A stretch of 64,000 nucleotides of DNA from Paracentrotus lividus (taxonomy: Eukaryota > Echinodermata > Echinoidea > Camarodonta > Echinidae), in the NCBI GenBank assembly GCA_940671915.1, contig CALNVZ010003435.1:10256786-10320785 (forward strand), read 5' to 3'. This document shows, piece after piece, positions 31,431 to 44,164 of the stretch (positions are counted from its first letter, which is position 1; each line of letters opens with the position of its first letter). The notes under the pieces were generated by a model. The model had not been told where the DNA came from and did no database searches. It saw only the letters and a list, made by a program, of their open reading frames with translations. A program made the position numbers and the translations under genes.

Positions 31431-32035
31431 GTTTAACATAACTAAGCGGTAGACCTAAACTCTTAAAATCCAATTGTGTTATTTATTTTATAAATTGGAC
31501 ACAAAGTGAGGAGTACATTTAACGTAAACTATTGATCCCCAAAAAAATCTCAGAACTGCCCATCACCAGTCGATAAGCCACCCTCTCCCGCACCCGTAAC
31601 TCCGGGCTGTGTCTCGGGCACAATAGGCCTACTACGTATCTACCTCGTAGTAATGAGTGGGCACAATCACGTCTCCTCTGCCTAGCTCTTCGCACTTCAG
31701 AAGTTCATTCTTGATTCGAACTTCCCGCCGTTTTTGGGTCGCAATTCACTGCTAAATCTCCACTGCCTCTTGCATGACGTTTCTTGTAAAAACTTTCCTT
31801 AAAGTTGTGTTGTAACCTGCATCTAACTTCTGGACCGTAAACAGTTGAAATTTTACACTCCGTTTTTCACTCTTTTTTACTTGGGAGAATAGTACTCAGA
31901 CAATTCGGTCTGGCCACAATCGATATCTCGCCCAACTTGATGGACAATTCGACAGCCTACCAGTAGACAGCTCGACGGGTAAGCTTCCAGGGGTGGGTAC
32001 CACACGGTGCCTATTCAGTACATTACTATAGGCCT
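31431..32035. other. Non-coding stretch
   Basis: No open frame or repeat I can name. Ends against the (GAA)n tract. Confidence 0.35.
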
Positions 32036-32041
32036 ATTTAT

Positions 32042-32255
32042 TAAGAAAAAAGAAAAAAGAAGAGGGAAGAAGAAGAAGAAGAAGAGAAGAGAAGAAGAAG
32101 AGAAGAAGAAAGAAGAAGAAGAAGAAGAAGAAGAAGAAGAAGAAGAAGAAGAAGAAGAAGAAGAAGAAGAAGAAGAAGAAGAAGAAGAAGAAAGAAGAAG
32201 AATAAGAAGAAGAAGAAGAAGAAGGAAGAAGAAGAAAAGTGAAGATTAAAAATCT
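32042..32255. repeat. (GAA)n microsatellite
   Basis: Long purine tract of GAA/GAAGAA with few interruptions. Predicted poly-Glu or poly-Phe frames are artefacts. Confidence 0.97.
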
Positions 32256-32329
32256 ATGTTTATTATTGAATGACTTTGAACTGATTGTTTCATCAAACCT
32301 TCGTTGATTTATGTTAAATTCATTTCTGA

Positions 32330-32600
32330 AGTCACGATGATGTATAGAATTGCGAATCAATATAGACATCCCAAAGGACCAGCTTATTCCTCTCAATACC
32401 ACAACAAGAGGGCATAACCAGATGATTCGCCATCCCAGACACCCGCACTGCCTTGCTGAAAGGGGCTTTCTTCCCAGACACCATCCGTCTTTGGAACTCC
32501 TTGCCTCAGCTCGCTGTAGACTCTCCATCTATCGACATCTTCAAGTCTAGGGTCAGGAACGTGTCTTCAGCTAACACAACACATGCAATAGATATTATTT
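32330..32600 (+). pseudogene. LINE ORF2 C-terminal remnant
   Basis: Across one or two frameshifts the plus strand reads MMYRIANQY, IDIPKDQLIPLNTTTRGHNQ, then LLKGAFFPDTIRLWNSLPQL and SPSIDIFKSRV. This is the usual ending of CR1/Jockey-type LINE reverse transcriptases (FFP.T...WN.LP...S...FK). No intact frame over the whole remnant; the (GAA)n tract lies just upstream. Confidence 0.75.
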
Positions 32601-32639
32601 TTTTATTCTGTACATATGTATCATATTTTTTTTAACGCA

Positions 32640-34760
32640 ACTGAAGATGCATGTCTTTTACGCTTGATAACAAACCAACCGTTGGCGAGTATACTCTTAG
32701 GAGTTATGCACAGTATCGGAAGAAGAAGAAGAAGTTCAAGCAACTTCCTTACAAGTACATATGAGTCATAGACCCTACCATGGGGGGGGGGGGGCGCTCG
32801 GCCTTCATTGCTGAAGGTCAAAGGTCAACCCTTCCCTCTTTGGAAAAAAAGCTATAATCCGCCACTGATGTTCGGATTTACTATGCTCCCTATTTATGAA
32901 ACTTCGGGATTATTTTTACATTCATTCTTAAAGATGAAACATCATCATACATTTCATCGTTATAGAGTGAATTTTCACCCCACCCCCAAAAACGGCGAGG
33001 GGGGGGGGGGGAAGAAAAAGAAGTAAAACCCGAAACCAAACCATTAAAAAAAAAGAGAGAGAAAAAAAAAAAGAAGGAGATGTTATCTTGATATATAAAT
33101 TTATATATATATAAATCATGGATCGTAACAGAAAGCAATGGATGTAATTCACAAAATTTGCCAGAGTCATTCTTTTCCTAATCCGTGCATAATTGTCTGT
33201 CACAGTGGGTATTTCAAAGAACAAATGAATCTATAGAACTGTAACCAGCACTATTAGATTCCGTGTTGTTTTTTTTATGAATTCTTATATATTTCGAGTT
33301 CATTACGCCGAGATGTAAGAGCATTCAAATTTGAACAGCCTCACAGTGGGCCAGAATCTGTCCAAACTGTGCCAAAATTAAAAAAAGTAAATCTGAAATT
33401 TTTTAATTTTTTCATATGTTTTGAGAAGAAAACATCCTAAATTTTATTGAATCATCAATATTTTTAAATTTTGCGAGTTTTTAAGGTGTTATTTACCCAT
33501 TTGAATATGGTATAATCCAAAAATTGCTAAAAAATGTGAGAAAAGAGGCAAATTCACAAAAGGCTTTATAGAAATATAAAGCGTCCATCAATCAGGCTGA
33601 TACTTTACGCTTTTTTTATTATTAGTGACCCATTTAGGATATATAATTGAAATTTTAAAGAAAGTATTATTTTTGGAGATATAAGTACAAAAATTCACAA
33701 AAATCGTCGAAAATTTGATTTTTTTTTTTTTTTGTGGAAAAGTAACTTTTTAGTTTAGATTCCAGGCGATTCCAGGGGCGACTATACTTACACAGTTTTG
33801 ACCAACATCTCAGCTTTCCAAAGATGAAATTTTTTGCTGCTAATAGTTGCTAATGAGTATTTCCCAGGCGTTTTTCAAAAAAACGTACACGGATTATTTC
33901 GGTAAATATTGGACTTTGTACGCATGCACATATTGTTTCTACACAAATCTTAACGTAGATGGCGTAATTAAGAATGAAAAATAAACACTGTAAACGATAG
34001 CTTGTTATACACTGTTCGTCATAAAGGTGGAATATTTTTTTCTGGCTCAAGCGACATTATGTTGCTCCTTTATTAATTTCTTGAATGTGTTTGTCACCGC
34101 TTTCACTTTCTGGGATCCTTGGTATATCTTGGACGTTCCCTCAACCCTTCCCGGGGATTTTTCTTCAAAAAAGTTTGTCACCCCAGAAGACGGCCATTTT
34201 CGTCATTTTTTCTTATTTTTGGGGCCTTTTTTTTTGTTCACGCGACCCACCAAGGCCCCCTCAGTCCTACTCCAAAGAAACACGTCTGAGGTGGAGATTT
34301 GTTATTGTTCATTAAATTAAATCTAGATTTATGGTTACAGGCTCGACTCTTTTGTTTAGGGGAGGGGTCAAAATTTATTTTGATTGGGGTTCAACATTCA
34401 TTATATTCATTTTTACACCATGGAAATTTCTATCTTCCCTAAATTGTATTGTAAAATCTCAACCAAACATAAATCAAAATAAAATATTATCAATAATGAC
34501 TATTAACAGCCTTGTCATCAAGGATAAACAAAATTTAAGGGGAAAATGATGATATTTAAGGGTTAAAGGTGGTTTTTCATTTCTTTAATGTGAAACTCCT
34601 TCTGCTGACGTTTTTCAAATTTCAAATATAATTCTTTTCACATTATATTTGAATAAGGATTCTTTTTTTAAAAGATTAAAGTTCCTCGCGAGAGCGATTG
34701 ATTCACTTCTATAACTGAGTTGACTTCTGCCCAGGAAATCCCAGAAAAGCTCTTAAGGTC
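32640..34760. other. AT-rich non-coding DNA
   Basis: It contains G homopolymers (32780-32792, 33000-33011), A/T tracts and part of a GGATCCGCCACTG-type repeat near 32770-32870. No supported gene. Confidence 0.4.
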
Positions 34761-34769
34761 TACACAATG

Positions 34770-35640
34770 AACGTGTGTCCATTCCAATCAGATAACATAA
34801 TGTTGATGATGTTGGTGCACTTTTTGAATGAGATCAGAGCAATTTGAATTGTGTTCTTTTGTGTTCCTTATGTCCTGTAACCCTTAATGTCCCACTTTTA
34901 TTATCAAACTAATGAACAATTATATGGGTTTAAATGAATGTATACCTTATCAACAAAAAAACAAAAACAAAAACAAAAACAAAAACACAATAAATAAAAA
35001 TAAAAATTATTATGAAGTCAGAGTAATTTAAATTTACAATAAACGTGTTCCTTAGGTTAAAATACTCCACGAATATAATTACAACCTAAAAATATAAAAA
35101 TGTTTGTAAGATAAAATGAATTTGCGCCTTATCCAATCAGAAAACAACGTTTTTGTGACGTCAGAGCAAGTCGAATATGCGTTGAATGTGTTCCTTGGGT
35201 CGAGAAATCCTTTTATAGGTACTTGTCAAAGCGATATATAATTTTTCAACGTGTAGCAATGCATATTTGCATTGTCCAATCAGAAAACAGTATTTTGCTG
35301 ACGTCACATGGATTTGAAATTGCACCCATTGGATTTTACGGGTCTAAAAACACATACAACCCAATCTAGATTAACTTTATTAACCCAAATACATATTAAA
35401 GTGTATGTAAGATAAAATGAACTATGCGCCTCATCCAATCAGAAAACAGTGTTTTGATGACGTCAGAACAAGTCAAATATGCGATGATTGTGTTCCTTGG
35501 GTCAAGAAAACCTTTAATAAGCCAATTTGTCAAAGTGAAATATAATTTTTTAACTTGTAATACTGCACGTTTGCATTGTCCAATCAGAAAACAGTATTTT
35601 GCTGACGTCATACAAATGCTGATACATACATATAGAATTC
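34770..35640. repeat. Tandem repeats of about 300 bp with CCAAT and CRE motifs
   Basis: The unit at 35100-35400 (GTAAGATAAAATGAA...CCAATCAG...TGACGTCA...GTGTTCCTTGGGTC) repeats at 35400-35640, and a more diverged copy lies near 34770-34880. Each unit has two CCAATCAG+TGACGTCA pairs. Confidence 0.85.
35133..35610 (+). promoter_or_regulatory. Array of four CCAAT + CRE motif pairs
   Basis: CCAATCAG at 35133, 35276, 35435 and 35580 is each followed by TGACGTCA at 35156, 35299, 35458 and 35603. The spacing is exactly 23 bp every time. CCAAT is bound by NF-Y and TGACGTCA by CREB/ATF proteins. Function is inferred from motif identity only. Confidence 0.5.
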
Positions 35641-35808
35641 ATATAAATACATGAAATGTACACAATTGAAAATAAATAGAAGGATTTAAAAAAAACAAAA
35701 AAAACAACCAAAAAAAAAGAAAGAAAAACAAGGGACATAATGGGTGGGGATCATGATTAAAGATCGTAATGATCTTGTTATTCGACCCGAATAATTATAA
35801 TTGCTAAG

Positions 35809-36121
35809 GGTGCTATCTCACTTCGCGGAGACGTCCCCGCGACAGAACAGAAACCTCGTCTCCGCGACGGACAAACAGTATCAGAGACGCCCAAGAGACG
35901 CCCCCGAGACGTCTCCGCGACAATTCATGAAAAAAAAAAAAAAAAATCATCCGTCTCCGAAATTCAGGAGACGTCTCCGAGACGTCTCGGAGATTCACAA
36001 ATTGTCGCGGAGACGCGCCGCAGACGTCCCGCAGAAGCCCCCAACACCACCCATCCGTCGCAGAGACGAAACCTCCACTCCGCCGCGGAGACGCCTCCGC
36101 GAAGCGAGACAGCACCCTAAC
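35809..36121. mobile_element. PIF/Harbinger-type MITE with GAGACGTC repeats
   Basis: The left end GGGTGCTATCTCACTTCGCG and the inverted right end GGGTGCTGTCTCGCTTCGCG are flanked on both sides by TAA, the 3-bp target duplication of PIF/Harbinger elements. The interior repeats GGAGACGT/ACGTCTCC many times. Arg-rich open frames in it are compositional. Confidence 0.75.
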
Positions 36122-39100
36122 GATTAAATTGCATTTACAATACGAAATAACAAAAGAGGGTGTGGGTCACTTAGAAGAGAAAAGGGAAGGTTAAGCCGAG
36201 AAAGACCCACTAACAGATTGTAAGCACAAAAAAACAACAAAAAAACATGACAACAGACAACAAACAATATAGTGACTCGTATGCGTTAGGCCGCTTTTAT
36301 GACGTAATCAGATTTAATGACTGGTCCCTATGACGCGCCCAGAATGAATGAAAGAATCATCCGTGTCCAGGCACTCCTCAAAGACCCCTCATCAAACCAG
36401 GCCACATCACAAAAAAGGCCCCATATCAATTCTAGTTGTAAACTTAAGAGATAGAGGGCGCTACCATTCTACTCAAAGTAGAGTACCTATATATAGGTAC
36501 TCTAACTCAAAGCGAACGTGCCCATTGACTTTTTTTGTTTTTGGACAGTTTTTAACTTTATTATCTTTATTGTGGCGAGCAATACCTTTTAAAAGAAATG
36601 TTCAACTTGAATAAGTACGCTAAGAGTCTGAATTTTTCAAAAATAGGAATAACTTATTGCAAAGGAAAAAAAAAGTCCTGTCACTTGTGTCAATTCGAAA
36701 GCCAAGTCAGATCAAATTCCTGTACAATATGGTATATTTTGCTCTCAAAATAGCTCATGCGCTGCATAGTTTTGATCCTCGATGCCGCATTATACTATTA
36801 TAGCTTATTGTTCACAGGGCAATTAAAAGCTTGAATTCTCAGCTTTCCGTAGATGGTACATTCATTTTAATTGATTAAAAAAAGTCCTGTCACTTTGAAC
36901 TTAATCATAAGAGGTTCTTTCCTCGACTAGTCAATATTTACGCTTATCACATGCATATCGCATAGAAACATGTGAACTGCGTCTTCACAAGACTTGTGAC
37001 AAGTTCACAATCTATGTCATTGTTTTGAGCATCAATTTATATAATTGCATATTCTGATTACAACTTCAGCACAATAATGTTATAAGCTTGCCCAAATGTG
37101 TATTTCCTCCATCTGGTCTGGAGAATCTATTAACTAACAACATGATAAAAGTTCATCAATTTCTTTCATCTCCTCGAGTAGATTGCTCAACCGAACGGAC
37201 AATACCATTCAACTGGAGGGAAGTCTTCTTACGCGAGTTTTTGTGAGCTAATTTATTATTGCAGCCAGCTGTATAGATTTCTGCGCTTCTCAGCCGTATT
37301 TCCAACGTCACTTTGTTGCGTCTGGCCTCTTAGATATAATGGACGCGCCTTGTTTAATGACGATTTAATGCCGCACATTGGTATACGTTAACTTTACATT
37401 TTACATAGAGTAGAATTGATATGTTTTTGTAATAACCTTTCTTTGAATTGCATTTTAAAGACGTTCAGTGCTCCCAAGCTGATCTTACTTCTCTTTCGCC
37501 TAATGGGATCGCCTGCGTTCAATACTTAATGGGTAGAGTCTAATTCGGATTCCCCTAAGAATCAATATAATATACAATGCATACTAGGACCTTTAAAATG
37601 TAATCAGGTATAATTACAAATCAAACAGAAGAATAGGAGAAAGGACTCGAGAAGAAGAAGAGCATTCACGTACCACTTTTTAAAGTCGCCGCTTTTTGGA
37701 TAAATGTCATTATGATTTTGTTTATATTGGGGCAAGTCCACGCTATTTTGCAATGTAACAAACGGGACATTCAGAGACAAAAATAGTCTTTTTTGATAAA
37801 TCTTAAATTAAAAAAAAATTAAAATCCCAATCCTTAGGTATATTTTTGAAGGTACTAAGAACCTTCAACAAAATCATAAACAATAATTGAAATAACTTTA
37901 TTCATTTTAATTTATGATAATTTATTCGTTCGTAACACATGGGAGCAGAAAAAATGATGTTTTTTAAATTTTGAATTTGTTCACCTAATACTAAGAATTT
38001 AAAGAGCAGATAAAAACTTCCATAGTCACATCCTCTTAACCATGTAATAAACTTGTAAATACGTATTTTAATGTCAATATAGCCTCCCGTTTTATGGCAA
38101 GGTCAAGTTTTATAAAATATGACACTGTAACACATGGGACAGTAACACACGGGACAATTATTCCATGAAATATTTTCCATTAAATATTTGGTGTAGCCAA
38201 GGCGTAGCAACATGTTGTGTAAACAAATCCCTCTCATAAAACAAAAGAACCATAATACAACACATAACTGTAAAAAAGAAATATTTTGTTTCATTACTTG
38301 AGGTGGGAGGGCGAGTAATAAAACTTTGTTATTTTACATCAGCTCAGTAACTTTTAAGAGACTGCTTCTGAGACATGAATACTTTAAGAATGAAAATATG
38401 GAAAGTTATGTGCTATAGGTTTGTGAAATTTTCACTAGAGGAAGCCAAGATGATATTAAAACAGAAAATATGTACTTTTTGGTTGTATTCCTATAACAAA
38501 CCTTTAGAAATATTGGTTGAAAATAGCATTTTCATGCATTTTATCATTTTTTCATGAATATTAATGAGCCTTGTGACGTCATATGACCTTGAAATGACTT
38601 TTTGACCTCATTTGCATTAAGTTTATTTAATACACTTTGTGGTGAAATATGATACATTATATGTACCTTTAAAACCTCATTGACACACTTGACACAAAAA
38701 TGGTCGAAAAGTTGAAAAATCACCACCTCGGGAACAAATAGCTTGGACTTGCCCATTGACTCTCTCGTGAACGTAAGCGTGAATATTCTCAATCACCCAG
38801 ATAACTCAGATATTAAGGTAAATAATGATCAGCATCAACCACATATCGTTATTTAAAACTTGAACAGAAATACAACCACATACAGGTTTCAGCAAATGAA
38901 ATGAAAAATAAAAAAAAAAATAGAAAAATTTAAAAAAATTTAGAAAAATTAAATCACGGAAAACTGTTAGACAATCATATAAGGCAATTCTTCTTGCAGA
39001 GTATATTCATATTTAATTAATTTCGTATGTAAATAGTGTAAATACTGTAAAATACGATGTAATAATTTGTACATATGTTTTAAATATGATGTAATAATTT

Positions 39101-40795
39101 GTACATATGTTTTACTTTATGTAAATGTATATATAATCACAGTAAGCAAACTAGACGGGGCCAACCTAGACTAGCTTTAGCTATTTGTTGGCTCCATTTA
39201 CCAAATGCATATTTATATTGAATTCTGTTTATGTATATTTTTTGCAATGTTGGTAATAAATAAATACAATACAATACAATACAAAAATGTTGAATCGCCA
39301 ATCCTTTAATTGCATCCCGATTACAATCACAGGCTACAATACATCCGTTAATTGCCACATTAGTTTAGGTATTAGTATTTTTTTTTTTTAATTCCAGAAT
39401 TAAATAAATTGTCGTTGAATGCTATTTGTTGGTCTTAATTGCGGTCAAGGGCGGTCAGTACAGGTTGCAATGAAGGTTTTGTATAATTTAGAAGGACACA
39501 CACCCCTTTCCCTCAAGTTTATGACAGGCAACATACAATCTATTTTACCTATATGTAGGCTAGTTCTGGTCATATACTGAAACGGCTGTTCATATCATCA
39601 GGGATGGTTTGAGCAGCGGATCCAGGATTTCAAAATAGGGGCAGGGGAGGGTCTGTGACGTAATTGTTAAATGAGCAAGAAGGGGCCTGATGTAATTTTT
39701 TTTTCTTCGGGAGGGGGGGGGGGGGAGCGACCGCTTAAAAAATAGCTTAACATCCGCGGCTCCCCCCCCCCATCCATGAATGACAATTTGAAGCTATATA
39801 CCCAAAAGATCATCCGCTTGTCTGGCCCCATGTATATGAAAATACTATTTTACGTTCATTTTTACCCTGAAAATTATTCAGTCATGACAATTTGGGGGAT
39901 ACAGCCCCAACAAGCCGCCCCACCTGTTACGATTGCACTTTAGTTTGGGAAGGGGTGAGCAGGGGCATCTTTGGCGCAGCTATATATTTTTATACTTACA
40001 TGTACGTTTACGAGTGGTTTCGATGAAATAATTAGGGGGGGGGGGGGTGGAAATCCCTTTCCGCCACTTGGAATGACCTTCACCCCTGAATTAACCGCAA
40101 GGGCTATGCCTCGTTTAGAAACCTCGGATATTATTACGTAAGCAGAATACTCTCCATGTGATACTCGGTATAGAGCTGTTATTTTCCCCGGTACAACAAG
40201 TTATTAGAAATCAGTTATCAGAAGGCATATTGTAAAGTATGTAATCATTATTGACGATTGATATATCCCATAAAATAGAGGCACATTCAGCTTTGAAATA
40301 TGCATTTCACGGACCCGTCTGATTTAGATGTCTTTAGGCTCTTCAACCCAGTCGCTTTGCTCATTAACTATGCAGGAGGAATGTTCACATGCTTGTATGA
40401 TCATGATCACGATCATAAGGACTTTGCCATTTAATCGAAGCGTACACTTGATCTCCCTATTATATACCTGCTGCTGAGTCGAGGATACATTTTCAACAAA
40501 ATCCTTATCATTGGTAAGTAAAACCAAATTGTATATAAAAAAGTACATATCAGCTTCAATTATTTGGAAGTTCAATTTGATAATCGGGTCATACATTTAT
40601 GACCGTCAGGCTCTCAATAGAATTTCCAGAGTTATTCCTCAAATAGGTGTCATTTAAATTTCCAAAAACGCACTACATATTCATTTAATTTAGCAGAGAC
40701 GTTGATATGATAAACGAAGCGTTTATAGGCTCCAGTAGAAGCTAAACTGCATTCTATAGGCCTACCGTGATTTGAGAAAAAAAAAAAAAAAAAAA
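36122..40795. other. AT-rich intergenic DNA with repeat fragments
   Basis: No supported exon. A LINE/SINE tail ending AATAAATAAATACAATACAA lies at 39235-39285 and matches 10028-10075. A G-rich repeat with GCGGATCCAGGATTTCAAAA is at 39610-39780. Confidence 0.4.
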
Positions 40796-40799
40796 TAAT

Positions 40800-41300
40800 A
40801 ATGTTGAATTGAATTGAATTGAATTGAATTTATTTTGTAGATCATTATTCACATAATAATTATGTGAATACATGTTATGAACATAACATTACAATTCATG
40901 CAAATTTCATTTTAAAAATGAAAATGTAGCAGAATAAAAGAATAACATAGAATGTGACAGACATGGGAAGGCTACTGCATAAGCATGGTACTTGATGAGC
41001 TAGCAACCTACAATGTAACTTAGAAAAAGTTCAATACATAACAACATTTTTTTTCTTTTCTTAAAAAAGTAACAATTAAGAAAATGACTTGCGGAGAGGA
41101 AAGATGAGAGAAAGAGGTTGGTTTTTGAAAAAGTTCAATACATAACAACATTTTTTTTCAAACGTAAAGGAATTTTTAACGCCGTTAATTAATTTTATTC
41201 ATTTGTATTGTCTATTTAACATTTTTTTCTTTTGTTAAAAAAGAAACAAGTAAGAAAATGACTTGCGGAGAGGAAAGGTGAGAGAAAGAGGTTGGTTTTT
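40800..41300 (-). mobile_element. LINE/SINE 3' end (minus) with internal tandem duplication
   Basis: On the minus strand the sequence ends AAAATAAATTCAATTCAATTC, a microsatellite-type tail. Blocks AAAAGTTCAATACATAACAA and AAGAAAATGACTTGCGGAGA recur at 41026-41120 and 41127-41300. Confidence 0.5.
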
Positions 41301-43119
41301 TACATAGGATCATCTATAGTGATTTCTGCCAGGTCATTGATAGTAACACAAGTGTTTTCATCATGTGATAATGAATAAGCAAATGTAGTAGGTGGAGGCT
41401 CAGTAAGTACACAATAACATATAGACTTTATAGTTCTCTTGAAGGTATATATAGTGTGTTTAAATTGCGGATTTCAATAGGGAGAGAGTGTGTTTAATAG
41501 ATTTCAGAGCAAATGCCGTTTGTATTCTGAACGTTTTGTTCTAAAGTAAAGGTGCCCTCACACTACGGCGTGTTGAGCTAACGTTTGACCAGCGTTCTTG
41601 GAATTTGGTGTGTACGTTCTAAAACGTTGCTACTCGTTAACCATACGCAATTAATCGTTATCTGAACGCAAATGTACGCTGACATAGATTCATAATTTAT
41701 TACACGTTCACAGTTTTGAGGGTTTTCTAGCGTGTAACAACGCACTTATCAATAGGTTCGGTATGCGCTGGGCATTAGCAGCGTTCGTTCCTTCGTCGTT
41801 CTCTGTTCGTCCAAACGCGTCTAATCTATCTCGGGAAGTTTTATGGTTTATTACTATTCTTTTCATTTTTTAATCAATATCTTTGAATGCATCGATTTTT
41901 TTCCTCCTCGATTAAAAAAAAAATAAAATAAATAAAATCTTCCTATTATGTCGGAGAAGAGATAATATGGGATAATCAATCGACATGTACTTCGATATAA
42001 CTGTGGTCTCTTAATCTTTATTTCATTTGGGAATTAGCTATATCATATGATGTTAGGCCTATATTATCTATAATACTTGAATGCTGCGAGCGCCTTTCAG
42101 AGTTGCCTCACTAAGCCTTTTTAGAATTACTATGGTAATAGTTAGTTAACATTAAAAGCCCATATAAACACCGAGTAGGATTCATGTATAAAGTGATACG
42201 TATATAAATGTAACTATTATTAGTAATACTCTATCATGCCATGAAGTATGTTTAGAAAGATTTTCATCAAGTGGTATTTATGTAATTTACGAAACTAACC
42301 TTAATATTTTGGCTAAGAAAAAAAAAAATGATTATGATGTAACTTGGAATAGGTATAAATCAAAAGCCTTGGACCACGGGAGAGAATAAGGGAAACGGAA
42401 GAGAAACACAGATAATGAGAACTGGGAAGACAAAAAGGAAAGAGGGGTAAAAAGAGAATGAAAAAAAAAACCCCAAAACAACAACAACAACAAGAAACAA
42501 ACAGAAGAGAGAGAGAGAAAGGGGGAAGAGAGGAGAAAGAGATAACGAATGAATATAAGATAATGTGAGAGAGACTGGAAGATGAAAATAGGAAAAAGAA
42601 ACAAAAAAGAACATTATTGAGAAATTGAGATCTGAAACTCAGACGAGTTTTATAATAGACCCGAAGTCGTTTGCTAACACAACATTGTGCAATACATTTG
42701 TTCCTTTTTTTTTGGGGGGGGGGGATGGGAGGTTGTGGGGAAGCTTTGTTTATCTCATATTTATGGGCACAAAATCGTTTATTCATTGATAGTATTCATT
42801 GTATTGGCATGTTAAAAGTGTTGAACAGTCAATGCATTCTGATAACTGCATAAACATTTTGTTTTCCTTTTTGTTCTGTTTTTCCCTATATGCTCCTGAG
42901 GTCTTATACCCCCTCACAATTATGATTTTTTTTTGAGCACTTAATTGATTTCAAATAAATTGATGGATAAAAAAAATCAGCTTGCGTTTCTTTAAATCAA
43001 GATGAACTAAATAAATGGACGGGCTTGTTTCATATTAGATAAAATATATTTTTTCTAATTTCTCAACCCTAATCAAGACGAAGGGGTCGGGCCAAATGTC
43101 CCCTACCCACACTAAGAAA

Positions 43120-44085
43120 TAGAGGTTCAACTCTGCACCCTAAAGGGTGCACAGCTTTGTCGCTATACCTATACCCCTAGGGGTGCAAGTGTGCACCCCA
43201 TAGAAGGGGTGCAAAGGTTGCACCCCATAGTGGGGTGCAGAGTTGCACCCCAAGGGCTCAATATTACACCTTTAGGGGTGCAATTGTGCACCCTTTTTGG
43301 TTTGAATTTCTGAATTTAGGGTGCGACTTTGCACCCCGAGGGTTAAGTTCCGCACCCAAGGGGTGCGATCCTGCACCCTATTGGGTGCAAAGAAGCACCT
43401 AAGGGGTTCAAGATTGCACCCTTAAGGTTCAATTCGGGACCCGAGGGGTGCAATCCTGCACCTCAAGGGGTGCAAGGAAGCATCCTTAGGGTTCAAAATT
43501 GCACCCCTAAGGTTCAATCCCGCACCCAAGGGGTTCAATCCTGCACCTCATGGGGTGCAAAGACGCACCTAAGGGGTTCAAGATTGCACCCTTAAGGTTC
43601 AAAATTGCACCCCTAAGGTTCAATCCTGCACCTCATGGGGTTCAAAATTGCACCCCTAAGGTTCAATTCCGCACCCAAGGGGTTCAATCCTGCACCTCAT
43701 GGGGTGCAAAGACGCATCCATAGGGTTCAAAATTGCACCTCAAAGGTTCAATCCTGCACCTCATGGGGTGCAAAGACGCATCCATAGGGTTCAAAATTGC
43801 ACCTCTAAGGTTCAATTTTGCACCCATGGGGTTCAATCCGGCACCTCTTGGGGTGCAAAGACGCATCCGTAGGGTTCAAAATTGCACCCCTAAGGTTCAA
43901 TTCCGCACCCAAGGGGTTCAATCCTGCCCCTCATAGGGTGCAAAAACGCACCTATAGGGTTCAAGATTGCACCCGTAAAGGTGGAAAACTGCACCAATAG
44001 AGTTGAAAATTGCACCCTTTCTTGCAAATCTCCACTCCATTCAGTAAGTCATGGGTATGTGTGTGCACCCATATTGAACCCATTG
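43120..44085. repeat. GGGTGCA-rich tandem array
   Basis: Dozens of short alternating blocks such as GGGGTGCAAAGACGCA, GGGTTCAAAATTGCACCCCT and AAGGTTCAATCCTGCACCTC occur. Higher-order units of about 80 bp recur between 43480 and 43980. Many neighbours form small palindromes (GGGGTGCAA...TTGCACCCC). Open frames through it are repeat-encoded. Confidence 0.9.
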
Positions 44086-44107
44086 GGATCTAGAATGCAA
44101 ATAAACA

Positions 44108-44109
44108 CG

Positions 44110-44160
<51 letters not shown>
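44108..44160. repeat. (CA)n microsatellite
   Basis: Pure CA dinucleotide run next to the GGGTGCA array. Confidence 0.95.

Positions 44161-44164
<4 letters not shown>

Noticed and set aside
32007-32528. Long open frames through the GAA tract on both strands
   Set aside because: They are poly-Glu/Lys and poly-Phe artefacts of the microsatellite.
35801-36127. Arg/Pro-rich frames of about 100 codons on both strands
   Set aside because: They come from the GAGACGTC repeats of a MITE with clear inverted ends.
42313-42786. 157-codon minus-strand frame with many Phe/Leu/Ser
   Set aside because: It derives from an A/G-rich low-complexity stretch and shows no membrane-protein pattern or homology.
43684-44163. 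Short repetitive frames in the GGGTGCA array
   Set aside because: Encoded by the repeat itself; other frames are equally open.
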